From Roseomonas indoligenes (lineage in GTDB: Bacteria; Pseudomonadota; Alphaproteobacteria; Acetobacterales; Acetobacteraceae): 64,000 nt of DNA. The translations under genes and the position numbers were made by a program. Of this stretch, positions 9,211 to 17,608 are shown in pieces. Each line of letters starts with the position of its first letter. The stretch's first letter is position 1. Location of the stretch: assembly GCF_017813365.1 (NCBI RefSeq), contig NZ_JAGIZA010000001.1:1-64000 (forward strand), written 5' to 3'. The notes below the pieces were generated by a model. The model saw only the letters and a list, made by a program, of their open reading frames with translations, ran no database searches and was not told the origin of the DNA.

Positions 9211-10125
9211 TCACGCCTTGCCTGCCGCGCGCGCCTTCGACTGAGCCCGGAAGAGCAGGGAGAGGCCCGCAAGGGTGAGGATGCCGCCGCCCAGATCCGC
9301 CCAGCCCAGCACCTCGTCCAGCACCGCCCAGCCGATCACGGCGGCCACGGGCGGGGCGAGGAGCTGCAGGGCGGCGGCGGTGGAGGGGTTGAAGCGGCGG
9401 AGCATGATGAAGAGCAGCGCGTAGCCGCCCACGCCCACCACGGTGACGCTGAAGGCAAGGGCCAGCCAGGCCTGGGTGCTGGCGGAGGTGGGCGGGGGAC
9501 CGCCGAAAAGCACGGCGAGGACGAGAAGGAGGGCGGCGCTGACGAGGCTCTGGCCCGTGCTGGCCGTCCAGAGGTCCACGCGCCCGCGCGCGGGCGCGAA
9601 GACGAGCAGCCCCGCGGCCTGTGAGACGGCGCCGAGAAGGGCGAGGAGGACGCCCAGCGCCTCCGTCGCGCCATGGCCGCCGGCATGGTCCTGCAACTGC
9701 CCGGCGAGGCGCACCCCGCCGAGGAGCGCGACCCCGGCCCAGCCGAGCGCCAGCCCGATCCAGGCCAGGCCCGAGGGGCGGCGGCGCAGGAAGATTGCCT
9801 CGCCCAACGCCACCACCAGCGGCGTCGCCGCGCTGATCAGGGCGACAAGGCCGGAGGGAATCAGGGCCGTGGCCCACCAGGACAGGGAGAGGTAGCCGCC
9901 TGTCCCGAGCAGCCCCAGCAGCGCCACCCGGCCCCGGTCCGCCCGGGCCGGCATGCGGGAACGGGTGGCGACGGCGATGGCCAGCAGCAGTGGCGCAGTG
10001 AGGAGAAACCGGATGGCCAAGGCCCAGAAGGGGGGCCATTCCAGCACCACGAAGCGCGCCGCGTTGAAGGCCGCGCCCCAGATGACGACGAAAGCGGCGG
10101 CCAGCACGAGGTCGGCGGGCTTCAT
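9211..10125 (-). CDS. EamA/DMT-family transporter
   Basis: A 304-residue inner-membrane permease with about ten hydrophobic helices arranged as two EamA repeats of five. The first begins at residue 4 and the second at about 150. I start at MKPADLV because the frame extending back to 10227 adds a Pro/Arg-rich stretch that would run into the folD 3' end. Relatives export amino acids, sugars or other metabolites by proton exchange. No substrate can be named. It is 55 bases downstream of folD on the same strand and may be cotranscribed with it. Confidence 0.85.
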   Translation of the reverse strand: MKPADLVLAAAFVVIWGAAFNAARFVVLEWPPFWALAIRFLLTAPLLLAIAVATRSRMPARADRGRVALLGLLGTGGYLSLSWWATALIPSGLVALISAATPLVVALGEAIFLRRRPSGLAWIGLALGWAGVALLGGVRLAGQLQDHAGGHGATEALGVLLALLGAVSQAAGLLVFAPARGRVDLWTASTGQSLVSAALLLVLAVLFGGPPPTSASTQAWLALAFSVTVVGVGGYALLFIMLRRFNPSTAAALQLLAPPVAAVIGWAVLDEVLGWADLGGGILTLAGLSLLFRAQSKARAAGKA

Positions 10126-10180
10126 GGTGGGGCTTCCGGAAGTGCGGCGCCGCCCCGCGAGGGACGGGCTTGGCCTCTTA

Positions 10181-11107
10181 TCAGGCCAGGCCGGGTCCGT
10201 GACCGTAGGATTGCTCGGGCGTGGCATGCGCCTCCGCCACGCCGCCGTTCGGCTCCAGCGGCACGCGGGCGCGGCGGGCGAGCGCGGCCTCCAGCGTGTT
10301 CTCCAGCAGGCAGGCGATGGTCATGGGGCCGACGCCGCCGGGCACGGGGGTGATCCAGCCGGCGTGCTGGCTCGCCGCCTCGAAATCCACGTCGCCGGTG
10401 AGCTTGCCGTCGGGTTTGCGGTTGATGCCCACGTCGATCACCACGGCGCCGGGGGCGACCCAGTCGCCCTGGACCATGTTCGCGCGGCCTACCGCGGCCA
10501 CCAGAACCTCCGCCCGCCGGCATTCCGCCGCGATGTCGCGGGAGCGGGAGTGGAGCATCGTGACGGTGGCGTCGGCCGCCAGCAGCAGCGCCGCCATCGG
10601 CCGCCCGACGATGGCGCTGCGCCCCAGCACCACGGCGCGGGCGCCGGAGAGCTTCACCCCGGCCTCCGCCAGCAGGTGCATCACACCTTTTGGCGTGCAG
10701 GGCACGAGCCCGGGCAGGCCGGCGGCAAGCCGGCCGGCATTGACGGGGTGGAAGCCGTCCACGTCCTTCGCGGGGTCCACTGCCTCCAGCACCTTCTGGG
10801 CGTCGATGTGCTTCGGCAGCGGCAACTGGACGAGGATGCCGTCCACAGCCGGGTCGGCATTCAGCCCGGCAATGGTCTCCAGCAGTGTGGATTCGGCTAC
10901 GTCCTCCGGCAGCAGGATCGTCTCGCTGTCGTAGCCCGCCTCCTTCGCCGCGCGATCCTTGGACCGGACGTAGACGACGCTGGCGGGGTCTTCCCCCACC
11001 CGCACCACGCGCAGGCCGGGCCGGAAGGGCAGGGCCATGATGCGGTCGGCCAGCCCGGCGCGGATGCGGGCGCCGACGGCCTTTCCGTCGAGGATCTGCG
11101 CCGTCAT
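10181..11107 (-). CDS. folD: Bifunctional methylenetetrahydrofolate dehydrogenase/cyclohydrolase
   Basis: A 308-residue FolD. It interconverts 5,10-methylene-THF, 5,10-methenyl-THF and 10-formyl-THF in the cytoplasm. Visible family sequences are the [13 protein letters not shown] substrate segment with the catalytic Lys, [13 protein letters not shown], the NADP loop [11 protein letters not shown], and the C-terminal [10 protein letters not shown]. The tail of about 20 residues after the core is longer than in most FolD proteins. The gene follows a YggT gene by one base. Together with Fhs (18.8 kb), it would supply formyl-THF, which the formyltransferase at 49 kb would consume if that enzyme uses this cofactor. 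Confidence 0.95.
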   Translation of the reverse strand: MTAQILDGKAVGARIRAGLADRIMALPFRPGLRVVRVGEDPASVVYVRSKDRAAKEAGYDSETILLPEDVAESTLLETIAGLNADPAVDGILVQLPLPKHIDAQKVLEAVDPAKDVDGFHPVNAGRLAAGLPGLVPCTPKGVMHLLAEAGVKLSGARAVVLGRSAIVGRPMAALLLAADATVTMLHSRSRDIAAECRRAEVLVAAVGRANMVQGDWVAPGAVVIDVGINRKPDGKLTGDVDFEAASQHAGWITPVPGGVGPMTIACLLENTLEAALARRARVPLEPNGGVAEAHATPEQSYGHGPGLA

Positions 11108-11108
11108 C

Positions 11109-11411
11109 TCAGGCCGTCAGCCGCCAGAGGGCGGGGAACACCGTGACGTTGAGGAAGATCCGCAGCGCCTGGAGCACGAGGATCAGCACCAGCGGTGAGA
11201 GGTCTACCCCGCCCAGGTCCGGCAGGATGCGGCGGATGGGCCGCAGCGCGGGTTCCGTCACGCGCCAGAGGAAGTCGCCGATGGTCCAGACCAGGCGGTT
11301 CCGCGTGTCCAGCACGTTGAAGGCGGTGAGCAGGCTGAACACCGCCGCGATGATGAGAACCCAGACGTAGAGGCCGATCACCTGGTCGATCAGCCAGAAC
11401 AGAGCCGTCAT
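11109..11411 (-). CDS. YggT family membrane protein
   Basis: A 100-residue protein with two long hydrophobic helices (about 5-30 and 68-92) separated by a conserved amphipathic stretch containing the [19 protein letters not shown] motif. That is the YggT signature. YggT proteins are small inner-membrane proteins, often found near cell-division or proline-biosynthesis genes; their role is poorly defined. Stop and folD start are separated by one base, so the two are probably translated from one message. Confidence 0.88.
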   Translation of the reverse strand: MTALFWLIDQVIGLYVWVLIIAAVFSLLTAFNVLDTRNRLVWTIGDFLWRVTEPALRPIRRILPDLGGVDLSPLVLILVLQALRIFLNVTVFPALWRLTA

Positions 11412-11581
11412 CCCGCACTCCCCTTCCGCCCGCCGTCCGATCCACCGTCGCCGGGCCGTGAAGGCCCCCGTGTATGGCCCGCATTCCCGCCCGTCCAGCG
11501 TGACGCTTGACGAGCGGGCGCGGGCGGGGAATAAGCCGCCCCACGCCCGCCGGTCCCCAAGCCTGCGGCCGCGATGGTTAA

Positions 11582-11657
11582 GGGGCTGTAGCTCAGTTGG
11601 GAGAGCGCGTCGTTCGCAATGACGAGGCCAGGGGTTCGATTCCCCTCAGCTCCACCA
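11582..11657 (+). tRNA. tRNA-Ala (anticodon CGC)
   Basis: A full cloverleaf can be drawn. The acceptor stem is GGGGCTG with CAGCTCC (one G-T pair), the D arm GCTC/GAGC, and the anticodon stem CGTCG/TGACG with loop TTCGCAA giving anticodon CGC. The T arm contains GGTTCGATTCC. CCA is encoded at 11655-11657. It reads GCG alanine codons, which are abundant in this GC-rich genome. I see no repeat of the tRNA 3' end downstream that would mark an integrated element. Confidence 0.95.
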
Positions 11658-11937
11658 TCCCCTCCTCTTGCCATGTTGAATATGTCTGCCCGTCGCGGGT
11701 CTCCGCGCCCGGGGGGGCCTGCCTCGATCGGCCGGTGCTGGCGTCGCCGGCTGCGCCGGGACGAGTGTCCACGCTATGCGGCCAGAAGACATGCGGCGGC
11801 GCAACGCGTGCAGGTTCTCATGGTACCGCTTCCTCCAGCGGGGCGGCATGGCTACCGCAGAGGCCGTGGTTCCGAAAACGGGAGAAGCGGGACAATGGGA
11901 GAAGGCTGGCTACGCCTCGGGCGAATGCTCTCTACCG

Positions 11938-11960
11938 AAAAACAACCATAGGTTGTTTTT
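11938..11960. terminator. Bidirectional terminator-like hairpin
   Basis: AAAAACAACC (11938-11947) and GGTTGTTTTT (11951-11960) pair perfectly over ten bases around the loop ATA. The run of T on one side and A on the other lets it act as an intrinsic terminator in either direction. It could end tRNA-Ala read-through, although it lies 280 bases away. The stem is weak in GC. Confidence 0.5.
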
Positions 11961-11963
11961 ATG

Positions 11964-11991
11964 TTTACATGAGCTGCACAGGTTGTAATTA
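11964..11991 (+). promoter_or_regulatory. Possible sigma-70 promoter for the GT1 gene
   Basis: TTTACA (11964-11969) and TAATTA (11986-11991), 16 bases apart, resemble -35 and -10 boxes inside the only AT-rich stretch upstream of the gene at 12126. This would leave a leader of about 125 bases carrying the small hairpin at 12002-12019. It is a pattern match only. Confidence 0.3.
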
Positions 11992-12125
11992 ACATCTGGT
12001 TACCACCTTCGGAGGTGGTCTTGCTGGTCCGAGCGAAGGACCCAGACAAGGGCGACCAGAATGGTTCATGCAGCGGCACCCGCACGGGCCAACAAGCGGA
12101 CCTCTAGCCGGCGGTCGGGCCCGGG

Positions 12126-13550
12126 ATGTTGAGGACCGGCACCGCGCCCCGTGTCCTGATCGCCACCTTCGGCTCGCGCGGCGACATACGCCCCCACGTC
12201 CTCCTCGCCCGGACCCTCATGGCCCGCGGGCATGAGGTGACCCTTCTGACGAATGAGGAATTCCAGAACTACTGCCGGAACCTCGGCGTGGAGCCGGTCC
12301 TCATCTCCACCCCGTTCGGCCGGCATCTTGGCGCCCGGCCCGCGGGCTCGCCCCGCCCGAGCCTCTCGGGCTTCCTGCGGGACGCGAATGCCTTCGTCAC
12401 CGATGCATTCCGGCAGTGCCACGGCCTCATCCGGGGCGCGGATCTCGTCGTCTACAACGCCTCCGCCTTCTTCTGCGCCGAACTGGCCAGGGAACAGGGG
12501 AAGCCGGCGATCCACGTCGCGCTCCAGCCCCTTCTCCCCTCGTGCCGCGCGCCGCTCTCGCTCCTCAGCGGCGCGGGCTGCGGGTCGCTCTCCACCCGCC
12601 TCTCCCACCAGGCGATGCGCGCCCTGCCGCTCCTTCTCCGCTCCGGCATCCGCGAAGGGCGCCGGCGAACCGGTGCCGGCGCCCGCCTCCGCCCCTGGAC
12701 CAACCCGCTGACGACAGGCCTGCACTACGCGGACCAGGTCCTCGCCTTCAGCGAATCCCTCGTGGCCGATCCCGGTGATTGGCCCGGCCGCAAGACCCAG
12801 ACCGGATTCTGGTTCGACAAGGCCCCTCCAGCGCCCCTCTCCGCGGAGGTGCGCCAGTTCCTCGGCGCCGGCCCGCCGCCGGTCTATGTCGGCTTCGGTT
12901 CCATGGTCTGGCGCAGCCGTAAGAACGCCCGGCTCGTCATTGAGGCCCTGCGCTTGTTCGAGGGGCGCGTCGTCCTCGGCCCAGCCATCGCCCGGACGGA
13001 GGATGATCTTCCGCCCAACGTGCTGCGCCTGGGCTTCCACGACCATGCCGCCCTGTTTCCGCACATGGCCGCCGCGATCCACCACGGCGGTGCCGGGACC
13101 ACGGCCGAGGGGCTGCGGCACGGCCTCCCCACGGCGGTGTTTCCCGTCATCGGGGATCAGGGCTTCTGGGGCGCCCAGGTCGCCCGCCTCGGGGCCGGCC
13201 CGCCGCCAGTTCCCCTGCGCCGCGTCACCCCCGCCATCCTCGCGGACACGCTGCACCGGGTTTCCGCCACCCCCGCTTACGAAAAGGCCGCGGCGGGCCT
13301 CGCCACCCGGCTCGCCGCCGAACCGGGGCTCGAACGGGCCGTGGACCTGATCGAGACGCGGCTAACGGAAGCGGCGGCGCAGGAGAGCATCCATCTCGCG
13401 CCGGGGCTTCAGGTCCGGGCCGGCCGGCTGGGTCACGGAACCGGTGGGCTGCTCCTGCCTCCCGCGGCGGCGCGGAACCTGGCCCGGTTGAGGAACCCTT
13501 TCAGGAAGCAGCCGGTGCCCGAGGGGGCGCTGGAGGCCGGCCGGGCCTGA
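12126..13550 (+). CDS. GT1-type glycosyltransferase (sterol/macrolide glucosyltransferase-like)
   Basis: A 474-residue GT-B enzyme of family GT1. The N-terminal domain opens with VLIATFGSRGDIRPH, the usual nucleotide-sugar GT1 start, followed by LARTLMARGHEVTLLT. The C-terminal domain has VYVGFGSM and the donor-binding HHGGAGTTAEGLRHGLP motif near 320, as in sterol 3-beta-glucosyltransferases and antibiotic glycosyltransferases. It should transfer a hexose to a lipid or small hydrophobic acceptor. The tail past residue 430 is low in complexity. It stands alone on the plus strand, preceded by an unusually AT-rich leader. Confidence 0.85.
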   Translation: MLRTGTAPRVLIATFGSRGDIRPHVLLARTLMARGHEVTLLTNEEFQNYCRNLGVEPVLISTPFGRHLGARPAGSPRPSLSGFLRDANAFVTDAFRQCHGLIRGADLVVYNASAFFCAELAREQGKPAIHVALQPLLPSCRAPLSLLSGAGCGSLSTRLSHQAMRALPLLLRSGIREGRRRTGAGARLRPWTNPLTTGLHYADQVLAFSESLVADPGDWPGRKTQTGFWFDKAPPAPLSAEVRQFLGAGPPPVYVGFGSMVWRSRKNARLVIEALRLFEGRVVLGPAIARTEDDLPPNVLRLGFHDHAALFPHMAAAIHHGGAGTTAEGLRHGLPTAVFPVIGDQGFWGAQVARLGAGPPPVPLRRVTPAILADTLHRVSATPAYEKAAAGLATRLAAEPGLERAVDLIETRLTEAAAQESIHLAPGLQVRAGRLGHGTGGLLLPPAAARNLARLRNPFRKQPVPEGALEAGRA

Positions 13551-13601
13551 GGACCTGACCCGGATCTCCGTCGTGACGCGGCCGCGCCGCCGGTGCGGCG
13601 G

Positions 13602-13940
13602 CTAGGGCGCCGCCGGCGCGTGGTGGATCACGAACCACAGTGTCGGCGGCTCCGCCTGGGTCCAGGCGACGCGGTGGCGGCAATGTGCGGGCAGGTGGAC
13701 CCAGTCGCCGGGACGCAGCCGGCGCGGCACCGCCTCCCCGGCGATCTCCAGTCCGGCCTCGCCTGCTACCAGCAGCACGAACTCGTCCTCCGTCTGGTCG
13801 TACCAATGGCCCGGCGGGCTGGCCTGGCCAGAGGAGACGATGCGGCCAATGCGAAGGCCGGGGCGGGAGAGAAGGGTTTCCTCCACCTCCCGGGCCGGGT
13901 CGGCGGCGAGGCGCTCGTGCAGGTTGCCGTGCGGGACCAC
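13602..13940 (-). CDS. Small cupin-domain protein
   Basis: A 112-residue single-domain cupin. The metal-site pattern is recognisable: GHWYDQTEDEFVLLVAGEAGLEI for motif 1 and RLRPGDWVHLPAHCRHRV for motif 2. The product looks cytoplasmic. The function of this small subfamily is unknown. It follows the 3-hydroxybenzoate 6-hydroxylase gene and is probably translationally coupled to it. I place the start at GTG 13940. A CTG at 13958 overlapping the upstream stop as CTGA would add six residues and cannot be excluded. It may protect or sense an aromatic metabolite. Confidence 0.75.
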   Translation of the reverse strand: MVPHGNLHERLAADPAREVEETLLSRPGLRIGRIVSSGQASPPGHWYDQTEDEFVLLVAGEAGLEIAGEAVPRRLRPGDWVHLPAHCRHRVAWTQAEPPTLWFVIHHAPAAP

Positions 13941-13954
13941 CCGCGCCTCCGAGG

Positions 13955-15187
13955 TCAGGCCGCCACGCTGCTGGGGCTGGCCACCCGTGCCCCGTTCGGC
14001 CCCGTCTCCAGCCCGGTGTCGCCGTAGAGCCAGGCGATGGCGTCGTACCACTGGTCTCGGGACTTGGCGGACATGATGGCGTTGCGCAGCGCCGCATGCG
14101 GTCCGGAGGGGTGGTAGATATGGTCCCCCACCTCCCGCGACTGCAGCTGCACGCGGGCGGTGCGGAGCACGCGGCGGCGGCGGTAGGCCTCCAGCGCCGT
14201 CTCCAGCGCGCCGGGATGCGCCGCCATTTCCTGGGAGAGGACGACGGCGTCCTCCATCGCCATGCAGGCACCCTGGGCCAGGTATTGCAGCGTGGGGTGG
14301 GCGGCGTCGCCCAGCAGCGCCACGCGGCCATCCACCCAGCGCTCCACCGGGTCGCGGTCGCACAGCACCCAGAGCTTCCAGTCGCGCCCGTGGCGGATGA
14401 TGCTCTGCGCCCGGGGATGGACGTGGGTGAAGCCGGCCATCACCTCCTCCACCGCCACGGGCTGGCCGGCCACGGGCTCCGGCGCGTCGTTGTGGTAGGT
14501 GACGACGAGGTTGAACTGCTTCCAGCCGGAGAGGGGGTAGTGGACGATGTGGCACTTCGGCCCGGCCCAGAGGGTGGCCGCGTTCCAGCGCAGGTCCTCC
14601 GGCATCGCCTCCGTCGGGATGACGGAGCGGTAGGTGGTGTGCCCGGTCACGCGCGGCGCGCCGTCCCCCACCACCCGTGCGCGAATGCGGGACCACAACC
14701 CGTCCGCCCCGATCAGCACCGCGCCCCGAACGGCCTCGCCGGATGACAGGCGGGCGACGACGGTGCTGCCGTCCTGCTCATAGCCCGTGACGCCGGCGCC
14801 GGTGCGCAGGGTGATCTGCTCGCTGGCCTGGCAGGCCCGGAGGAGGACGCCGTGCAGGTCGCCGCGATGGACCACGGCGTAGGGATTGCCGAAGCGGCGG
14901 CGGAAGGGTTCCGTCAGGTCGATGCTGGCGATGTCCTCGGCCGTCAGCGCGTCCATCAGGCGCAGGCGATCGACATAGACGGCCATGGCGCGCGCCTCAT
15001 CGCCCACGCCGAGGGCGTCGAAAGCCTGGAAGGCGTTGGGGCCGAGCTGGATCCCCGCGCCGATCTCCCCGAGTTGGGCGGATCGCTCCAGCACGGTCAC
15101 CTGGAAGCCCGCGCGGGCGAGGCCGAGGGCGGCCGAGAGCCCGCCAATGCCACCTCCCGCCACGAGGATCGGTCCTTCCTGGCGCAT
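13955..15187 (-). CDS. FAD-dependent 3-hydroxybenzoate 6-hydroxylase
   Basis: A 410-residue flavoprotein monooxygenase. The FAD-binding GGGIGG motif is at residues 11-16, a DG motif (IGADGLWSRIR) near 165, and the GDAAHP flavin/ribose motif near 295. The sequence resembles NagX/MhbM-type 3-hydroxybenzoate 6-hydroxylases, which use NADH and oxygen to make gentisate. The divergent neighbour 155 bases away is a gentisate 1,2-dioxygenase, which strongly supports this assignment. Salicylate 1-hydroxylase-type activity is the main alternative. A cupin gene follows with overlap. Confidence 0.85.
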   Translation of the reverse strand: MRQEGPILVAGGGIGGLSAALGLARAGFQVTVLERSAQLGEIGAGIQLGPNAFQAFDALGVGDEARAMAVYVDRLRLMDALTAEDIASIDLTEPFRRRFGNPYAVVHRGDLHGVLLRACQASEQITLRTGAGVTGYEQDGSTVVARLSSGEAVRGAVLIGADGLWSRIRARVVGDGAPRVTGHTTYRSVIPTEAMPEDLRWNAATLWAGPKCHIVHYPLSGWKQFNLVVTYHNDAPEPVAGQPVAVEEVMAGFTHVHPRAQSIIRHGRDWKLWVLCDRDPVERWVDGRVALLGDAAHPTLQYLAQGACMAMEDAVVLSQEMAAHPGALETALEAYRRRRVLRTARVQLQSREVGDHIYHPSGPHAALRNAIMSAKSRDQWYDAIAWLYGDTGLETGPNGARVASPSSVAA

Positions 15188-15342
15188 CCATCCTCCTCCG
15201 CCGGTTCTTTGCCGGTCTGGTTCCCTGATGATCTAGCCTTGCGCGCCGAAAAGGCCCGGCAAGAAAGGTCGGGCAAGATCACGATTGACCCTACACGGAT
15301 AATACGCACACTGTCTAATTAGAGAAAAGGGAGGACGGCGGC
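15188..15342. promoter_or_regulatory. Divergent control region of the gentisate pathway genes
   Basis: The 155 bases between the two divergent catabolic genes must hold both promoters. The part next to the dioxygenase gene (about 15280-15330) is AT-richer and contains TTGACC (15285-15290) and GATAAT (15298-15303), but these are only seven bases apart and do not form one standard promoter. The dioxygenase ATG is preceded by GGGAGGA. No regulator gene lies in the cluster, so the operator cannot be assigned. Confidence 0.45.
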
Positions 15343-16401
15343 ATGGCCGACATCCAAGGGCAGGACGCCGGCATCGCCGCGAAGCGCCAGGAATTCTACA
15401 ACCGCATCGGCGGGCAGAACCTGACCCCGCTCTGGCTTTCCCTGGCCGAACTGGTGACGCCGGAGCCGCGCAGCAACTGCCGCCCCGCCAGCTGGCGCTT
15501 CGCCGAGATCCGCGCGGCCATGATGGAGGCCGGCGGCCTCATCACGGCAAAGGAGGCGGAGCGGCGCGTGCTGGTGCTGGAGAATCCCGGCCTGCGCGGG
15601 CAATCGAGGATCACGACGGACCTCTATGCCGGCGTGCAGCTGGTCCTGCCCGGCGAGGTGGCGCCGGCACACCGGCACACGCAGACGGCGCTGCGCTTCG
15701 TGCTGGAAGGGAAGGGCGCTTACACCGCCGTGGACGGCGAGCGCACGTTAATGAGCGAGGGCGACTTCATCATCACCCCGCCCATGACCTGGCATGACCA
15801 CGGCAACGAGAGCGAGGCGCCGATCTTCTGGCTGGACGGGCTGGACATCCCACTCGTGCAGTTCCTCGACGCCTCCTTCGCGGAGCATCTGGGGGAGGAC
15901 GAGCAGCCGGTGACCCGCCCCCTGGGCGATAGCGACGCGCGCTTCGGCGCCAACCTCCTGCCGCTGGACCACAAGCGGCGCGGCGGCACCTCGCCCGTGT
16001 TCAACTACCCTTACGGGCGCACGCGGGAGGCGCTGGAGCGGATGCGGAAGGCCGCGGAGTGGGACCCCTGCCACGGGCTGAAGATGCGCTACAGCAACCC
16101 CGTGACGGGCGGGCACGCGATGAACACCATCGGCACCTTCGTACAACTCCTGCCGAAGGGTTTCTCGACCGCTGCCTACCGGTCCACCGACGCCACCGTC
16201 TTCGCGCCGATCGAGGGACGCGGGCGCAGCTTCGTCGGCGACGACTTCGTTGTGGAGTGGGGGCCGCGCGACGTCTTCGTCGTGCCCTCTTGGAAGAGCG
16301 TGCGGCACGAAGCGGCGGAGGACAGCGTGCTCTTCTCCTTCTCCGACCGGCCGGTGCAGGAGGCGTTGCACCTGTGGCGCGAGGACCGCGGGAACGCGTG
16401 A
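15343..16401 (+). CDS. Gentisate 1,2-dioxygenase
   Basis: A 352-residue bicupin ring-cleavage enzyme that opens gentisate to maleylpyruvate with ferrous iron and oxygen. The N-terminal cupin has the iron-binding PAHRHTQTALRFVLEG segment (His near 109 and 111) and the later DFIITPPMTWHDHGN with the third His. The C-terminal cupin, about 255-340, retains the fold. Length and sequence match the GtdA/NagI family. The later steps, maleylpyruvate isomerase and fumarylpyruvate hydrolase, are not in this window. It is divergent from the 3-hydroxybenzoate 6-hydroxylase that would make its substrate. Confidence 0.92.
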   Translation: MADIQGQDAGIAAKRQEFYNRIGGQNLTPLWLSLAELVTPEPRSNCRPASWRFAEIRAAMMEAGGLITAKEAERRVLVLENPGLRGQSRITTDLYAGVQLVLPGEVAPAHRHTQTALRFVLEGKGAYTAVDGERTLMSEGDFIITPPMTWHDHGNESEAPIFWLDGLDIPLVQFLDASFAEHLGEDEQPVTRPLGDSDARFGANLLPLDHKRRGGTSPVFNYPYGRTREALERMRKAAEWDPCHGLKMRYSNPVTGGHAMNTIGTFVQLLPKGFSTAAYRSTDATVFAPIEGRGRSFVGDDFVVEWGPRDVFVVPSWKSVRHEAAEDSVLFSFSDRPVQEALHLWREDRGNA

Positions 16402-16416
16402 GCCACCGCCCCCCGG

Positions 16417-17496
16417 TCACCGCCGCAGAACGGGCGGATCCATCGGGCTGATCGCGCCCGCATCGTGCCAGGGCTGGCGCGCCAGGCCGAGGCGGGCGAG
16501 CCCGTCGGCCAGGCCCCAGGCGGCCACCGCCTGCCGGTCCCGCACCGCGCGCAGGCTGGTGGGGGAGAGGCCGGTCCAGGGCAGGAAGGGGTTGCGGCGC
16601 TGCTGGGCCCAGAGGGCGACGCGCGTGGAGGGGCGGCTGCTCGGCCCGCGGGCGTGGAAGCCATAGGTGTCGGCCACGACGAGGGTATTGGCGGGCACCG
16701 CGTAGGTCACCGGCGGGCCGTAGCCGAGGCGGCGGAGCATGTCCTCGGAGATGCGGAGGGATCCGCGGCGGTGATGGCCGTTGCCCTCGCGCCAGGCGAG
16801 GCTGGAAGCGCGTTCCCACCAAAGGCGGCGGGGCGTCGCGCGGTGGGAGCCGGGGACATAGACGAAGGGGCCGTCCTCCGCCGGCACGTCGTGCAGGTAC
16901 AGCCAGGCCTTCATGCTCGGGTAGAAGGTGTCGCTGTGCAGTTCCGTCTGCGGGTCGTCCCCGCCCGTGGCGGCGTGGCTGTGGATGGTCTGGATGAAGA
17001 GGACGGCGCCGGCGCGGGTGCTGGCGGCATAGTTCAGCAGGCCGCTCCAGGCAGGCGAATCGACGAGCGTGCGGGTTTCCGGCAGCGCCTTCAGCGTGGC
17101 GGGGGAGAGGGGTGTGAGGCGGCTGACGGCGTCGCCCTGCAGGATCTCCCGCGCGGGCGCGCGCAGGGCCTCGATCTCGGCACGCAGGCGCGCGAAGGTC
17201 TCGGGCGGCAGGAAGTCGCGTTTCACGACGATGCCGTCCCGCTCAAAGGTCTCGCGGTCCGCCTTGTCCACGGCCCCGGCAAGCCGGGCGCGGCGCGCAC
17301 TGGCCATGGCCTGGGCGACCGCCACGCGGCGGGCATGCAGGCCCCAGCGGTTGAGGCGGTCGCTGCCGAGCACGGGATTGCCGGCGAAGGAGCGGGCGGA
17401 GGTGGCCACGGCGGCGAGATGCAGTGGCGCCATCAGGAACTGTCGGATGGAGCGCCGCGGGCCGCGGGGCGTGGGTTTGCCTGGGGAGCCGTGCAT
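16417..17496 (-). CDS. Phytanoyl-CoA dioxygenase (PhyH) family oxygenase
   Basis: A 359-residue Fe(II)/2-oxoglutarate oxygenase-like protein. The facial triad is visible: His and Asp in ELHSDTFYP and a distal His in TYGFHARGP, followed by an Arg (RVAL) that would bind 2-oxoglutarate. The first 100 residues are an Arg/Ala-rich extension not needed for the fold. I start at MHGSPGK (17496), because the longer frame adds a Gly-rich stretch without a ribosome site. PhyH enzymes hydroxylate lipids or small molecules. It ends 15 bases past the converging gentisate dioxygenase, with no clear functional link. Confidence 0.8.
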   Translation of the reverse strand: MHGSPGKPTPRGPRRSIRQFLMAPLHLAAVATSARSFAGNPVLGSDRLNRWGLHARRVAVAQAMASARRARLAGAVDKADRETFERDGIVVKRDFLPPETFARLRAEIEALRAPAREILQGDAVSRLTPLSPATLKALPETRTLVDSPAWSGLLNYAASTRAGAVLFIQTIHSHAATGGDDPQTELHSDTFYPSMKAWLYLHDVPAEDGPFVYVPGSHRATPRRLWWERASSLAWREGNGHHRRGSLRISEDMLRRLGYGPPVTYAVPANTLVVADTYGFHARGPSSRPSTRVALWAQQRRNPFLPWTGLSPTSLRAVRDRQAVAAWGLADGLARLGLARQPWHDAGAISPMDPPVLRR

Positions 17497-17608
17497 GGCC
17501 CCAGCTTCGCACCCCCGGGAGGGCGTGAACCCCCCTCCCATGAGGGCCGCGCGGAAAGGTGATCCCCTCCGCCGCGGGCGCTGCCTGGCCGGGGCCGGTC
17601 GCCGCCGC

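Larger units (their letters stand above)
11658..12125. other. Intergenic region with AT-rich patch between tRNA-Ala and a glycosyltransferase gene
   Basis: No gene is supported: the frames here are Arg/Pro-rich chance readings, and the longest plus-strand one starts inside the tRNA. Bases about 11930-12005 are strikingly AT-rich for this genome. They hold a perfect 10-base-pair hairpin, a possible promoter, three copies of GGTTGT/GGTTAC-like sequence and a small 7-base-pair hairpin (12002-12019). The rest is ordinary GC-rich spacer. Confidence 0.5.

Noticed and set aside
11582-11657. tRNA-Ala as an integration site of a mobile island
   Set aside because: No integrase gene and no second copy of the tRNA 3' end were found nearby.
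11597-11992. Open frame beginning inside tRNA-Ala
   Set aside because: It starts within the tRNA, has no ribosome site and is Arg/Pro-rich without similarity to known folds.
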